64,000 nucleotides of DNA from an uncultured Lachnospiraceae bacterium. GTDB lineage: Bacteria > Bacillota > Clostridia > Lachnospirales > Lachnospiraceae. Of the stretch, positions 48,760-58,046 are shown piece after piece. The translations under genes were made by a program, and so were the position numbers. Every line of letters starts with the position of its first letter. The stretch's first letter is position 1. The stretch lies in contig URCR01000003.1 in assembly GCA_900546325.1 (NCBI GenBank), positions 61,745 through 125,744 on the forward strand, written 5' to 3'. Under the pieces are notes generated by a model, which saw only the letters and a program-made list of their open reading frames with translations, was not told where the DNA came from and ran no database searches.

Positions 48760-49827
48760 GTGAGAAAATACTGGTATCGCAGGAGCCTGATGATCCTTCT
48801 TCTGTTCACGGTGCTTGTAGGAGGAGGCGCCTGTATTGTAAAATATCAGACGGTCTCTCTGAAAAGAGAGGTGAGTACGGAGGAAATCAGCGGGGAATAT
48901 CTGATTCCCGGAGGAATGCCGATCGGAATCTACATGGAGACAAACGGTGTCATGGTGCTGGGAACAGATGCGATTGAGGGGACAGACGGCGATAAATATG
49001 AGCCGGCAGATCACATCGTCCGGCAGGGAGATTATATTACCGGGATCAATGATGAGGTGATCACAAACAAAAAAGAATTGATCGCGGCAGTAAAAAAGCT
49101 TGAGAATGAAAATGTCGTGCTTCATCTTCGCAGGAAAGACCAGCCGGTGGATGTGCGGCTGAAGGCAGTAGAAAGCAGTGAGGAAGAATACCGTCTTGGA
49201 ATCTGGGTGCGGGACAATGCGCAGGGACTTGGCACGGTGACGTTCCTAAATGGAAACAGTCAGTTTGGGGCCCTCGGGCATGGGATCCATGATGTCGACA
49301 CCAATGAGCTTTTGGAGATTGCCAAGGGAAGTCTCTACGAGACGAGTATCAGTTCGATCCAGAAAGGGGAGGACGGAAGTCCCGGAGGAATGGAAGGGGT
49401 GATCGTCTATAACCGCTATAATATCCTGGGCGAGATCACCGAAAATACAGAGGCCGGAATATTCGGGACGGTCGACCGGATCAATGAACTATTTGCGGAC
49501 CAGACGCCGCTGAAAGCGGGAAAAAAGACGGAGATCCAAAAGGGGCCGGCGAAAATCCGGTGCTGTGTAGATGGCGCTGTCAGAGAATATGATGTCAACA
49601 TTTTGAAAGTAGACCTCTCGGAGCGGGAAGTCAACAAGGGAATTGTGCTGGAAGTGACAGACAAAGAACTTCTCGAAAAAACCGGCGGTATCATTCAAGG
49701 CATGAGCGGAAGTCCGATCATCCAGAACGACAAGATCATCGGGGCGGTGACCCATGTGTTTGTGCAGGATGCAAAGAAGGGCTATGGCATTTTCATCGAA
49801 AATATGCTGGAACATGTAGAATCCTGA
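48760..49827 (+). CDS. spoIVB: SpoIVB signalling serine peptidase (S55)
   Basis: 355 residues. Secreted from the forespore to trigger processing of pro-sigma-K. Seen: N-terminal membrane/signal segment (about 8-27), PDZ domain (about 55-130) and the S55 peptidase domain with GALGHGIHD (His174) and QGMSGSPI (314-320) carrying the catalytic Ser. Start GTG at 48760; GGGAGGAATG lies upstream. recN-spoIVB-spo0A is the canonical order. Confidence 0.95.
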   Translation: MRKYWYRRSLMILLLFTVLVGGGACIVKYQTVSLKREVSTEEISGEYLIPGGMPIGIYMETNGVMVLGTDAIEGTDGDKYEPADHIVRQGDYITGINDEVITNKKELIAAVKKLENENVVLHLRRKDQPVDVRLKAVESSEEEYRLGIWVRDNAQGLGTVTFLNGNSQFGALGHGIHDVDTNELLEIAKGSLYETSISSIQKGEDGSPGGMEGVIVYNRYNILGEITENTEAGIFGTVDRINELFADQTPLKAGKKTEIQKGPAKIRCCVDGAVREYDVNILKVDLSEREVNKGIVLEVTDKELLEKTGGIIQGMSGSPIIQNDKIIGAVTHVFVQDAKKGYGIFIENMLEHVES

Positions 49828-49833
49828 CAGCAC

Positions 49834-49840
49834 TGTCGAA
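49834..49840 (+). promoter_or_regulatory. 0A box upstream of spo0A
   Basis: TGTCGAA, the exact core of the Spo0A binding site, 20 bases upstream of the spo0A -35. Fits autoregulation as in Bacillus. A 7-mer alone is weak evidence; position is what supports it. Confidence 0.55.
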
Positions 49841-49859
49841 TAATGAGGAACCCTTTTTC

Positions 49860-49889
49860 TTGATTCGCCACGCGTGGCAAGTCTATAAT
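49860..49889 (+). promoter_or_regulatory. spo0A promoter containing a perfect 12-bp palindrome
   Basis: TTGATT (49860-49865), 18-base spacer, TATAAT (49884-49889). GCCACGCGTGGC (49867-49878) fills most of the spacer and could be an operator. Confidence 0.7.
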
Positions 49890-49932
49890 GAATGCTGTGG
49901 AACGAAGGCAGAAAATGAAGGAGGATGTAGCC

Positions 49933-50730
49933 ATGGGAAAACTGAATGTAGCTATTGCTGACGATAATGAGAGAATGTTGGATCTTCTTGGGGAACTGAT
50001 CGACCGGGACAGTGAGCTGACGCTGGTCGGGAAAGCGAACAACGGGGAAGAGATGTGTAAAATTATAGAACAAAAACAGCCGGATGTCGTGCTTTTGGAT
50101 CTGATCATGCCGAAAATGGATGGACTGAGTGTGATGGAACAGATCAACGCAGACAAAAAAATCAAAAAGCATCCGAGCTTTATCGTTGTGACAGCTGTCG
50201 GACAGGAACAGATGACGGAAGATGCCTTTGAAAAAGGAGCGAATTACTATATTATGAAGCCGTTCAACAACCGGATGCTGTTAGATAAGATCAAACATGT
50301 CAACCGGATCTATCGTCCGGCAGTTACGGATCAGGAGCAGGAAAGCGGCAGGAATGAGATGCCGGAGTATGATCTTGAGGAGGAAGTCACAGATATGATC
50401 CATGAGATCGGGATCCCGGCGCATATCAAAGGATATCACTATCTTAGGGATTCGATCATGATGGCTGTGGAAGATATGGATGTGTTAAATGCGATCACAA
50501 AAATCCTCTATCCGACTGTTGCGAAGAAGAATCAGACGACATCAAGCCGGGTAGAGCGGGCAATCCGCCATGCCATTGAGGTGGCGTGGACGAGGGGAAA
50601 AATGGAGACGATCGATGAGATGTTCGGATACACGGTAAGCAGCGGAAAAGGAAAACCGACCAACTCCGAATTCATCGCACTGCTTGCGGATACCATCCGG
50701 CTGAGAGGCAGACACAGACAATTCATCTGA
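49933..50730 (+). CDS. spo0A: Sporulation master response regulator Spo0A
   Basis: 265 residues. Receiver domain with acidic pocket D10/D11 and phospho-acceptor D56 (VLLDLIMPKMDG), switch Lys in YYIMKPF, then the Spo0A DNA-binding domain (about 145-265) with IGIPAHIKGYHYLRDSI and VERAIRHAIEVAWTRG, the recognition helix region. ATG at 49933 follows AAGGAGGATG; an in-frame ATG at 49888 coincides with the promoter -10 and is rejected. Confidence 0.98.
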   Translation: MGKLNVAIADDNERMLDLLGELIDRDSELTLVGKANNGEEMCKIIEQKQPDVVLLDLIMPKMDGLSVMEQINADKKIKKHPSFIVVTAVGQEQMTEDAFEKGANYYIMKPFNNRMLLDKIKHVNRIYRPAVTDQEQESGRNEMPEYDLEEEVTDMIHEIGIPAHIKGYHYLRDSIMMAVEDMDVLNAITKILYPTVAKKNQTTSSRVERAIRHAIEVAWTRGKMETIDEMFGYTVSSGKGKPTNSEFIALLADTIRLRGRHRQFI

Positions 50731-50758
50731 TAAAAAGGACTCAGTTCCATCTTATGTC

Positions 50759-50787
50759 TTTTCATTTTTCTGAAAATACGGTATAAT
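50759..50787 (+). promoter_or_regulatory. Candidate glgA promoter
   Basis: TTTTCA (50759-50764), 17-base spacer, TATAAT (50782-50787); -10 is perfect, -35 is poor. Confidence 0.55.
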
Positions 50788-50818
50788 AACAGAAAGTAAA
50801 AAGTTTGGAGGGAATCAT

Positions 50819-52258
50819 ATGAAAAGGATTTTGTTCGCAGCGTCAGAGTGTGTGCCGTTTATCAAGACCGGAGGGCTTGCAGATGTTGTAGGTTCGCTGC
50901 CGAAATACTTTGACAAGGAGAAGTATGATGTCAGAGTCATGCTTCCGAAATATATGTGTATGAAAGAAGAGTGGAAAGAAAAGTTAGAGTACCGGACTCA
51001 TTTTTATATGGACTTGAACTGGAGGACACAGTATGTCGGAGTGTTGGAATATGTGCATGACGGCGTGACATTCTATTTTATTGACAATGAATTTTATTTT
51101 AACGGCTTTGCTCCTTACGGAAATATTTATGAGGACATTGAGAAGTTTGCCTTTTTCTCCAAGGCAGTTTTAAGTACCCTTCCGGTGATCGATTTCAGAC
51201 CGGACATCATTCACTGCCATGACTGGCAGACCGGACTGATCCCGATCTATCTTGACAATTTCCGCTACGCGAATGAATATTACCGGAACATTAAGACGAT
51301 CATGACGATACATAATCTGAAATTCCAGGGAACATGGGATACGAAGACGGTGCGGGATATTACAGGACTGCCGGACTACTATTTCGTCCCGGACAAGCTT
51401 GAGGCATACAAGGATGCCAACTATCTGAAGGGAGGGATTGTCTATGCAGACCGCATCACGACTGTGAGCAATTCCTACGCAGAGGAGATCAAAATGCCGT
51501 TTTACGGGGAAAATCTTGACGGTCTTATGCGTGCGCGGGCAAACTGCCTGCAGGGAATCGTAAACGGGATTGACTATGACATCTACAATCCAAAGACCGA
51601 TGAGCTGATCGCGAACAACTTCTCTCTGAAAGATTTCCGCAAGGAAAAGGTGAAAAATAAGCTGGCACTTCAGGAGGAACTGGGACTGGAGAAAAATGCA
51701 AAGACAATGATGATCGGAATCGTATCAAGACTGACAGATCAGAAGGGACTGGACCTGATCGCCTATATGATGGATGAGTTATGTCAGGAGAATCTCCAGC
51801 TTGTCGTACTTGGAACCGGAGAAGAACGCTATGAGAATATGTTCCGCCACTTTGCATGGAAGTATCAGGGCAAGGTTTCGGCAAACATTTACTATTCGGA
51901 AGCGCTGTCACATAAGATTTATGCTTCCTGTGATGCATTTTTAATGCCGTCTCTGTTTGAACCGTGCGGATTAAGCCAGCTGATGAGCCTGCGCTACGGA
52001 ACACTTCCGATCGTGCGCGAGACGGGAGGATTGAAAGATACGGTTGTTCCGTACAATGAGTTTGATAAGACCGGAACCGGATTTAGTTTTGCAAACTATA
52101 ATGCACATGAGATGATGGATATCATCCGCTATGCAGAACATATCTACTATGATAAGAAGAGAGATTGGAACAAGATCGTGGAACATGCAATGCAGCAGGA
52201 TTTTTCCTGGGACAATTCCGCAAAGCAGTATGAACAGTTGTATGACGATCTGCTCTAA
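50819..52258 (+). CDS. glgA: Glycogen synthase (ADP-glucose type, GT5)
   Basis: 479 residues. Seen: N-terminal PFIKTGGLADVVGSLPKYF (ADP-glucose-binding KTGGL), HCHDWQTGLIP, VSRLTDQKGLDLI and the C-terminal catalytic PSLFEPCGLSQLMSLRYG. Elongates alpha-1,4-glucan. No other glg gene adjoins it here, so the rest of glycogen metabolism must be elsewhere. ATG after GGAGGGAATC. Confidence 0.96.
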   Translation: MKRILFAASECVPFIKTGGLADVVGSLPKYFDKEKYDVRVMLPKYMCMKEEWKEKLEYRTHFYMDLNWRTQYVGVLEYVHDGVTFYFIDNEFYFNGFAPYGNIYEDIEKFAFFSKAVLSTLPVIDFRPDIIHCHDWQTGLIPIYLDNFRYANEYYRNIKTIMTIHNLKFQGTWDTKTVRDITGLPDYYFVPDKLEAYKDANYLKGGIVYADRITTVSNSYAEEIKMPFYGENLDGLMRARANCLQGIVNGIDYDIYNPKTDELIANNFSLKDFRKEKVKNKLALQEELGLEKNAKTMMIGIVSRLTDQKGLDLIAYMMDELCQENLQLVVLGTGEERYENMFRHFAWKYQGKVSANIYYSEALSHKIYASCDAFLMPSLFEPCGLSQLMSLRYGTLPIVRETGGLKDTVVPYNEFDKTGTGFSFANYNAHEMMDIIRYAEHIYYDKKRDWNKIVEHAMQQDFSWDNSAKQYEQLYDDLL

Positions 52259-52312
52259 GACACACCGGAAATGACAGAATAAGAAAATTGCAGCTAAGGA
52301 GATTACGAGAAG

Positions 52313-53179
52313 ATGAAGATTATAGACAAATTACAGGAGAACAAAATACATATTTCATTTGAGGTGTTTCCGCCGAAGACGGATGCAGGGATTGAGGCGG
52401 TTTTAAGCGCTACAGAACAGATGGCAAAGCTTGCGCCAGCCTTTATCAGTGTCACTTACGGCGCAGGAGGCGGAACGAGTAAGAACACCGTGCAGATTGC
52501 CTCGGATATTCAGAAGAAAATGGGGGTGACCAGCCTTGCGCATCTGACATGTGCTTCTTCCACAAAAGAAGAAGTGCTGTCGGTGGTAGACAGACTGAAG
52601 GCAGAAGGAATTGAAAATATCCTTGCACTTCGCGGAGATATCCCGGAAGGGCAGGAGTTTCCGGATGCAGACCAGTATCATTATGCATATGAACTGATCC
52701 GGGAGATTAAAAAGCAGGGTGATTTCTGTATCGGAGCGGCATGTTATCCGGAGGGACATGTGGAAAATGAACACAAGGAGGATGACATCGCTTATCTGAA
52801 GCAGAAGGTAGACTGCGGGGTGGATTTTCTTACGACACAGATGTTTTTTGACAATGCGATCCTCTATAACTTCCTTTACCGCATCCGTGAAAAAGGGATC
52901 ACCGTTCCGGTGCTTCCGGGGATCATGCCTGTCACAAACAGCAAACAGATGGCAAGAATCTGCAAATTGTCCGGAACGGTCCTGCCGCAGCGGTTTCATG
53001 CAATCTTAGACCGCTTCGGGGAGAAGCCGGAAGCAATGAAGCAGGCAGGAATCGCTTATGCGACAGACCAGATCATCGATCTGATCGCCAACGGAATCGA
53101 TCACATCCATATTTACTCAATGAATAAGCCGGAAGTGGCGGCAGCGATCATGACAAATCTGTCAGAGATCTTAAGGTAA
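52313..53179 (+). CDS. metF: 5,10-methylenetetrahydrofolate reductase
   Basis: 288 residues, TIM barrel flavoprotein making methyl-THF. Seen: ISFEVFPPKTDAG, TYGAGGGTSKNTV, HLTCASSTKEE, LALRGDIPEG and FDNAILYNFLYRIREKG. Start after AAGGAGATTACG. Followed 5 bases later by the MetH activation-domain gene and then metH, so the three form a methionine/methyl-transfer operon. No SAM or cobalamin riboswitch is recognisable in the 54-base gap after glgA. Confidence 0.95.
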   Translation: MKIIDKLQENKIHISFEVFPPKTDAGIEAVLSATEQMAKLAPAFISVTYGAGGGTSKNTVQIASDIQKKMGVTSLAHLTCASSTKEEVLSVVDRLKAEGIENILALRGDIPEGQEFPDADQYHYAYELIREIKKQGDFCIGAACYPEGHVENEHKEDDIAYLKQKVDCGVDFLTTQMFFDNAILYNFLYRIREKGITVPVLPGIMPVTNSKQMARICKLSGTVLPQRFHAILDRFGEKPEAMKQAGIAYATDQIIDLIANGIDHIHIYSMNKPEVAAAIMTNLSEILR

Positions 53180-53184
53180 TTCTG

Positions 53185-53829
53185 ATGGAGATGCGGATGA
53201 AGGAAGCTGTCCGTTATCTTGGCTATGGAAGACATACGGTAGATGATGGAACACTTGCACTGATCACAGAAGTTTTCAGGGAACTTGATCAGATTAAATG
53301 TGCGAAATCAGTCTATCGTATTTTTGATTTGCAGGTCAAAGAAGCGGGACAGATAGAAATCGGCGGATGGACGGTCACAAGCAAAAACCTCGCGAAAAAT
53401 CTGACAGGATGTGAGCAGATCATTCTATTCGGGGCGACACTTGGGACAGAAGTGGACAGGCTGATCCGGAGATATTCCCTGACAGATATGGCGAAGGCAG
53501 TTGTCGGTCAGGCATGCGCTGCTGCAGAATTGGAAGAGTATTGCGATGACTGTCAAAGGAAGATCGCAGAAGCGTATCAGGGGCAGGGAAGATATCTGCG
53601 CCCGCGGTTCAGCCCGGGATACGGGGATTTCTCGATTTCCTGCCAGGAGATGCTGATGCGGATGTTAGACTGTGCGAAGTCGATCGGGCTTACCCTGACA
53701 GGCGGGGGCATGATGACGCCGACAAAGTCTGTGACAGCAGTGATCGGAGTCAGTACAGAACAAAAGCCGTGTCATATCAAAGGGTGTGAGGCATGTGAGA
53801 AGAAGGATTGTGTATACAGAAGGAGTTAG
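53185..53829 (+). CDS. Stand-alone methionine synthase (MetH) activation domain protein
   Basis: 214 residues. Seen: NLTGCEQIILFGATLG, the AdoMet-binding RPRFSPGYGDFSIS (RxxxGY pattern) and LTLTGGGMMTPTKSV, matching the C-terminal reactivation domain of cobalamin-dependent MetH, which methylates oxidised cob(II)alamin using AdoMet. A Cys-rich tail (KGCEACEKKDC) is present. The adjacent metH lacks this domain, so the enzyme is split over two genes. Start 53185; ATGs at 53191 and 53197 are possible. Confidence 0.9.
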   Translation: MEMRMKEAVRYLGYGRHTVDDGTLALITEVFRELDQIKCAKSVYRIFDLQVKEAGQIEIGGWTVTSKNLAKNLTGCEQIILFGATLGTEVDRLIRRYSLTDMAKAVVGQACAAAELEEYCDDCQRKIAEAYQGQGRYLRPRFSPGYGDFSISCQEMLMRMLDCAKSIGLTLTGGGMMTPTKSVTAVIGVSTEQKPCHIKGCEACEKKDCVYRRS

Positions 53830-53832
53830 AGG

Positions 53833-56256
53833 ATGCTGTTAGAACGTTTGGGAAAAGAATTACTGTTTCTCGATGGAGGAATGGGCACATTATTGCAGGA
53901 GAGAGGATTGCAGCCGGGAGAGCTTCCGGAGAGCTGGAATTTAAAAAAGCCGGAGGAAGTGGTCGCAATCCACCAGAGCTATTTTGAGGCGGGGAGTGAT
54001 ATCGTACTGACAAATACTTTTGGCGCGAATGCATTGAAATTTCACAGTGAGGACTGCCCTCTGCGGGAGGTTGTCACCCGGGCTGTCGAAAATGTAAGAG
54101 AGGCGGCACGCCGCGGTGTGGGAGACGGCAGAGCAATCTATGTGGGACTGGATATCGGACCGACCGGAAAGCTGTTAAAGCCAATGGGAGATCTTGCCTT
54201 TGAGGATGCCTATGAGGCATTTGCAGAAGTGATGGAATATGGGGAGAAAGCCGGAGCAGATCTCATTCACATCGAGACGATGAGCGATACCTATGAAGCC
54301 AAGGCGGCAGTTTTGGCGGCGAAAGAGCGAACAAGTCTTCCGGTATTTGTGACGATGATCTTTGATGAGCATGGAAAGCTTCTGACCGGGGGAGACGTTC
54401 CGTCGGTGGTAGCGATGCTGGAGGGACTTCGTGTCGATGCACTCGGGATCAACTGCGGCATGGGGCCCGAGCAGATGCTTCCGATTCTGGAAGAACTCCT
54501 GGCTTATACGTCGCTTCCTGTGATCGTAAAGCCGAATGCAGGACTTCCAAAACAGCGGGGCGGGGAGACCTATTACGATGTGCTGCCGGAGGAATTTGCG
54601 TGTACGATGAAGCAGATTGCAGAAAAGGGTGCCTGCATCATCGGGGGATGCTGCGGAACGACACCGGCACATATCAGGCAGATGACAAAGCGGTGCCGGG
54701 GCGTCCAGATAGTTCCTCCGGTGAAGAAGCATCATACACTCGTATCTTCTTACGGAACCTGCGTCAGCCTCGGAGGGAAGCCGGTCATCATCGGAGAGCG
54801 GATCAACCCGACCGGAAAGAAGAAATTGAAGCAGGCATTAAAAGACGGGGATCTTGATTATATTTTAAAAGAAGGAATCATGCAGCAGGAGAAGGGAGCA
54901 CATATTCTGGATGTCAATGTAGGACTTCCGGACATCGATGAAGTGGCGGTGGTGGAAAAGGTGGTGACAGAACTACAGAGTGTCACAAACCTTCCGCTTC
55001 AGATTGATACGGTGCTTCCGGGGGCGATGGAACGTGCGATGCGGATTTACAATGGAAAGCCGATGATCAACTCTGTGAATGGGAAGCAGGAGTCGATGGA
55101 TCAGGTGTTTCCGCTGATCCGGAAGTACGGAGGTGTCGTTGTTGCGCTGACGATCGATGAGAACGGTATTCCGGACACGGCGGCGGGACGTCTTGCAATT
55201 GCGGAGAAGATCATCCGTGAAGCGGAAAAATATGGCATTGACCGGAAGGACATCGTTGTCGATGTACTTGCGATGACGATCAGTTCCGAGCCGGAAGGAG
55301 CACTTGTGACACTGGAGGCGCTGAAGCTTGTGCGGGAAGTGTGCAAAGTGAATACGGTGCTTGGGGTGTCCAATATATCCTTCGGCCTTCCGAAACGCCC
55401 GGTGATCAATGCACATTTTTATACGATGGCGATGCAGCAGGGACTTACATCGGCGATCATCAATCCGTTTTCGGAGGAGATGATGAATTCCTATTATGCG
55501 TTTTGCGCACTGATGAACTATGATGAGAACTGTGCCTCCTATATCGAACGGTACAGCGAAAATATTGATGGAGGAGCAAATCCTGCACCGGGCGGGCAGA
55601 CATCTCCGGCAGGAAAGGATCTGTCCCGGCCTGGAGAAATGTCACTCCAGACAGCGATTGAACGTGGATTAAAAGAAGAGGCAGGACATCTTACGAGAGA
55701 ACTTGTCGGAGAAAAAGAGCCGCTTGTGATCATCAATGAGCAGCTGATCCCGGCGCTGGATGTTGTCGGGAAAGGATTTGAGAAGGGAACAGTCTTTCTC
55801 CCGCAGCTTCTGATGAGCGCGGAGTCAGCAAAAGAAGCATTTGCAGTGTTGAAGGAAGTGCTTGAAAAAAGCGGACAGAAAGAGCAGAAGAAGGGGAAAG
55901 TGATCCTTGCCACGGTCAAAGGAGATATTCATGATATCGGGAAAAATATCGTGAAAGTCCTGCTGGAAAATTATAGCTTTGATGTGATCGATCTTGGAAA
56001 AGATGTGGCACCGGAAGTGATCGTGCAGACAGCAAAACAAGAGCAGGTAAGGCTGGTTGGACTGAGTGCACTGATGACCACCACGGTTGTGAGCATGGAG
56101 GAGACGATCAGGCTGCTTCGGGAGCACTGCCCGGAGTGCAAAGTGATGGTCGGAGGTGCGGTTTTAAATCCGGAATATGCGGAGATGATCGGAGCCGATT
56201 TCTATGGAAAGGATGCCATGCAGTCTGTCTATTATGCGCAGAGTGTATTTGAATAA
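53833..56256 (+). CDS. metH: Cobalamin-dependent methionine synthase lacking the activation domain
   Basis: 807 residues: homocysteine methyltransferase domain (about 1-290; LDGGMGTLLQERG, zinc Cys in NCGMG and GGCCGT), pterin-binding domain (about 315-590; GERINPTGKKK), cap helices, and B12 domain with DIHDIGKNI (His700 as lower ligand) and a C-terminal end soon after. Full-length MetH is about 1200 residues; the missing C-terminal domain is encoded by the preceding gene. ATG after AAGGAGTTAGAGG. Confidence 0.95.
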   Translation: MLLERLGKELLFLDGGMGTLLQERGLQPGELPESWNLKKPEEVVAIHQSYFEAGSDIVLTNTFGANALKFHSEDCPLREVVTRAVENVREAARRGVGDGRAIYVGLDIGPTGKLLKPMGDLAFEDAYEAFAEVMEYGEKAGADLIHIETMSDTYEAKAAVLAAKERTSLPVFVTMIFDEHGKLLTGGDVPSVVAMLEGLRVDALGINCGMGPEQMLPILEELLAYTSLPVIVKPNAGLPKQRGGETYYDVLPEEFACTMKQIAEKGACIIGGCCGTTPAHIRQMTKRCRGVQIVPPVKKHHTLVSSYGTCVSLGGKPVIIGERINPTGKKKLKQALKDGDLDYILKEGIMQQEKGAHILDVNVGLPDIDEVAVVEKVVTELQSVTNLPLQIDTVLPGAMERAMRIYNGKPMINSVNGKQESMDQVFPLIRKYGGVVVALTIDENGIPDTAAGRLAIAEKIIREAEKYGIDRKDIVVDVLAMTISSEPEGALVTLEALKLVREVCKVNTVLGVSNISFGLPKRPVINAHFYTMAMQQGLTSAIINPFSEEMMNSYYAFCALMNYDENCASYIERYSENIDGGANPAPGGQTSPAGKDLSRPGEMSLQTAIERGLKEEAGHLTRELVGEKEPLVIINEQLIPALDVVGKGFEKGTVFLPQLLMSAESAKEAFAVLKEVLEKSGQKEQKKGKVILATVKGDIHDIGKNIVKVLLENYSFDVIDLGKDVAPEVIVQTAKQEQVRLVGLSALMTTTVVSMEETIRLLREHCPECKVMVGGAVLNPEYAEMIGADFYGKDAMQSVYYAQSVFE

Positions 56257-56294
56257 AAACTCAAATTGTATCTGAAAGAATGCAACCCGGGACA

Positions 56295-56323
56295 TTGACA
56301 AATGATTAACACTCTTCTATGAT
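56295..56323 (+). promoter_or_regulatory. Sigma-A promoter of the hydrogenase gene
   Basis: TTGACA (56295-56300), 17-base spacer, TATGAT (56318-56323); leader about 100 bases. Confidence 0.75.
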
Positions 56324-56430
56324 TAAGGATAGCAGAATCATCCAAACAGCTGTCCGGTGCAAAAGCAGACTGTGACATCAGACAGAAGAATGTCCGGGAG
56401 GCATGTTTGAAAGACAAAGGAGGAAAAGCA

Positions 56431-57945
56431 ATGGGAATGCGAGGATTAGAAACACCTGTCAGAAGAATCAGAAGACAAGTATTCCGCGAAGTATCGAAAG
56501 TAGCATTTGAGTCAACATCAGAGAATCTGATCGAGGAGATTGAGGAGATCCCGTATCGTCTTGTGACGGAGGATGGAGAAAAATACAGGGACAGCATGTA
56601 CCGCGCGAGAGCTGTTGTCAGTGAACGCGTGCGCCTTGCCATGGGAATGTCCTTACGGCCGGAGGACCGTCCGGTTCATATCACAGCGGGGGTGGAAGAG
56701 AGTAATATTTCCGAGAAGTATTATGAGCCGCCGCTGATGCAGGTCGTGCCGTCTGCGTGTGCCGCGTGTGAAGAACGTGGATATGAGGTCAGCAACATGT
56801 GCAAGGGTTGTCTGGCACATCCATGTGCGGAGGTCTGTCCGAAAGATGCAATCTCTATGGTGAACGGACATTCCTATATCGATCAGTCAAAGTGTATCAA
56901 GTGCGGAAAGTGTAAGTCTGCCTGTCCATACGATGCGATCGCAAGAAAGGAGCGCCCGTGTGCGAGAGCATGCGGTGTCAATGCAATCGTCAGCGACAAA
57001 GTCGGAAGAGCAAAGATTGACAATGAGAAATGTGTTTCCTGCGGAATGTGTATGGTAAGCTGTCCGTTTGGGGCAATTGCGGACAAGTCGCAGATTTTCC
57101 AGCTGGGAAGAGCACTCAGAGAAGGCGGCGAGATCATTGCAGAGATTGCACCGGCCTTTGTCGGGCAGTTTGGAACAGATGTCACACCGAGAAAGATCAA
57201 ATCCGCGCTGTTAGACTTGGGATTCAGCGAAGTATACGAGGTGGCACTTGGAGCCGACATCGGTGCAGTGTCAGAGGCACACCACTATGCGGCAAAAGTG
57301 GCTACGGGAGAGCTGCCGTTCCTTCTGACATCCTGCTGTCCGTCATGGTCTATGCTCACAAAGAAGTTTTTCCCGGACCTTGTAGATGAAGTCTCCCAGG
57401 AACTGACACCGATGGTTGCAACCGCAAGAACGATCAAACAGAAGCATCCGAATGCAAAAGTGGTATTTATCGGACCTTGTGCGTCAAAGAAACTGGAGGC
57501 ATCAAGAAGAAGTGTGAGAAGTGATGTTGATTTCGTAATTACTTTTGAAGAACTTCAGGCGATGTTTGAGGCAAAAGAGATTGATTTTGACAATTACGAA
57601 GGAGAGTCTTCTTTCCACGATGCAACCGGAGCCGGACGTGGATATGCGGTGGCAGGAGGTGTCGCCAATGCGATCGAACAGTGCATCAATGAGTACTATC
57701 CGGATATCGATGTGAAGATTGAACATGCGGAAGGACTTGCAGAGTGCAAAAAGTTACTGACACTTGCAAAGGCAGGAAAGATGAATGGATGCCTGATCGA
57801 AGGAATGGGCTGTCCGGGCGGATGTATCGCAGGCGCCGGAACGAATCTGCCGGTCAATAAGGCACAGGCAGAACTGAAAAAATTTGTGTCATCTTCCACA
57901 AAGAAACTCCCGCCGAAAGAACTGGCAGAGATTGAGCTGAATTAG
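56431..57945 (+). CDS. Monomeric [FeFe]-hydrogenase-family protein with N-terminal 4Fe-4S domain
   Basis: 504 residues. An unusual helical N-terminus (about 1-110), a Cys-rich ferredoxin part (about 110-215, several CxxCxxC sets), then the H-cluster domain: L1 TSCCPSW (C302, C303), L2 GPCASKKLE (C350), L3 MGCPGGC (C461, C465). All cluster ligands and the proton-relay Cys are kept. L1 differs from TSCCPGW and L2 lacks the Met of MPCxxK found in classical HydA, so it belongs to a divergent clostridial group. Role may be H2 production or uptake/sensing. ATG 56431 has GGAGGAAAAG; the in-frame TTG at 56407 has none. No maturases nearby. Confidence 0.88.
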   Translation: MGMRGLETPVRRIRRQVFREVSKVAFESTSENLIEEIEEIPYRLVTEDGEKYRDSMYRARAVVSERVRLAMGMSLRPEDRPVHITAGVEESNISEKYYEPPLMQVVPSACAACEERGYEVSNMCKGCLAHPCAEVCPKDAISMVNGHSYIDQSKCIKCGKCKSACPYDAIARKERPCARACGVNAIVSDKVGRAKIDNEKCVSCGMCMVSCPFGAIADKSQIFQLGRALREGGEIIAEIAPAFVGQFGTDVTPRKIKSALLDLGFSEVYEVALGADIGAVSEAHHYAAKVATGELPFLLTSCCPSWSMLTKKFFPDLVDEVSQELTPMVATARTIKQKHPNAKVVFIGPCASKKLEASRRSVRSDVDFVITFEELQAMFEAKEIDFDNYEGESSFHDATGAGRGYAVAGGVANAIEQCINEYYPDIDVKIEHAEGLAECKKLLTLAKAGKMNGCLIEGMGCPGGCIAGAGTNLPVNKAQAELKKFVSSSTKKLPPKELAEIELN

Positions 57946-57972
57946 GAACAGAATTCAGTGTTTTTACACGGC

Positions 57973-58001
57973 TTTACAAATGCAGAGTGCTGTGTTATGA
58001 T
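57973..58001 (+). promoter_or_regulatory. Promoter of the 38-residue membrane protein gene
   Basis: TTTACA (57973-57978), 17-base spacer, TATGAT (57996-58001). Confidence 0.65.
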
Positions 58002-58046
58002 AACAGAAGAAAAGTCGGAGAGGAAAATCCGAATGGAGGGAAGAAT

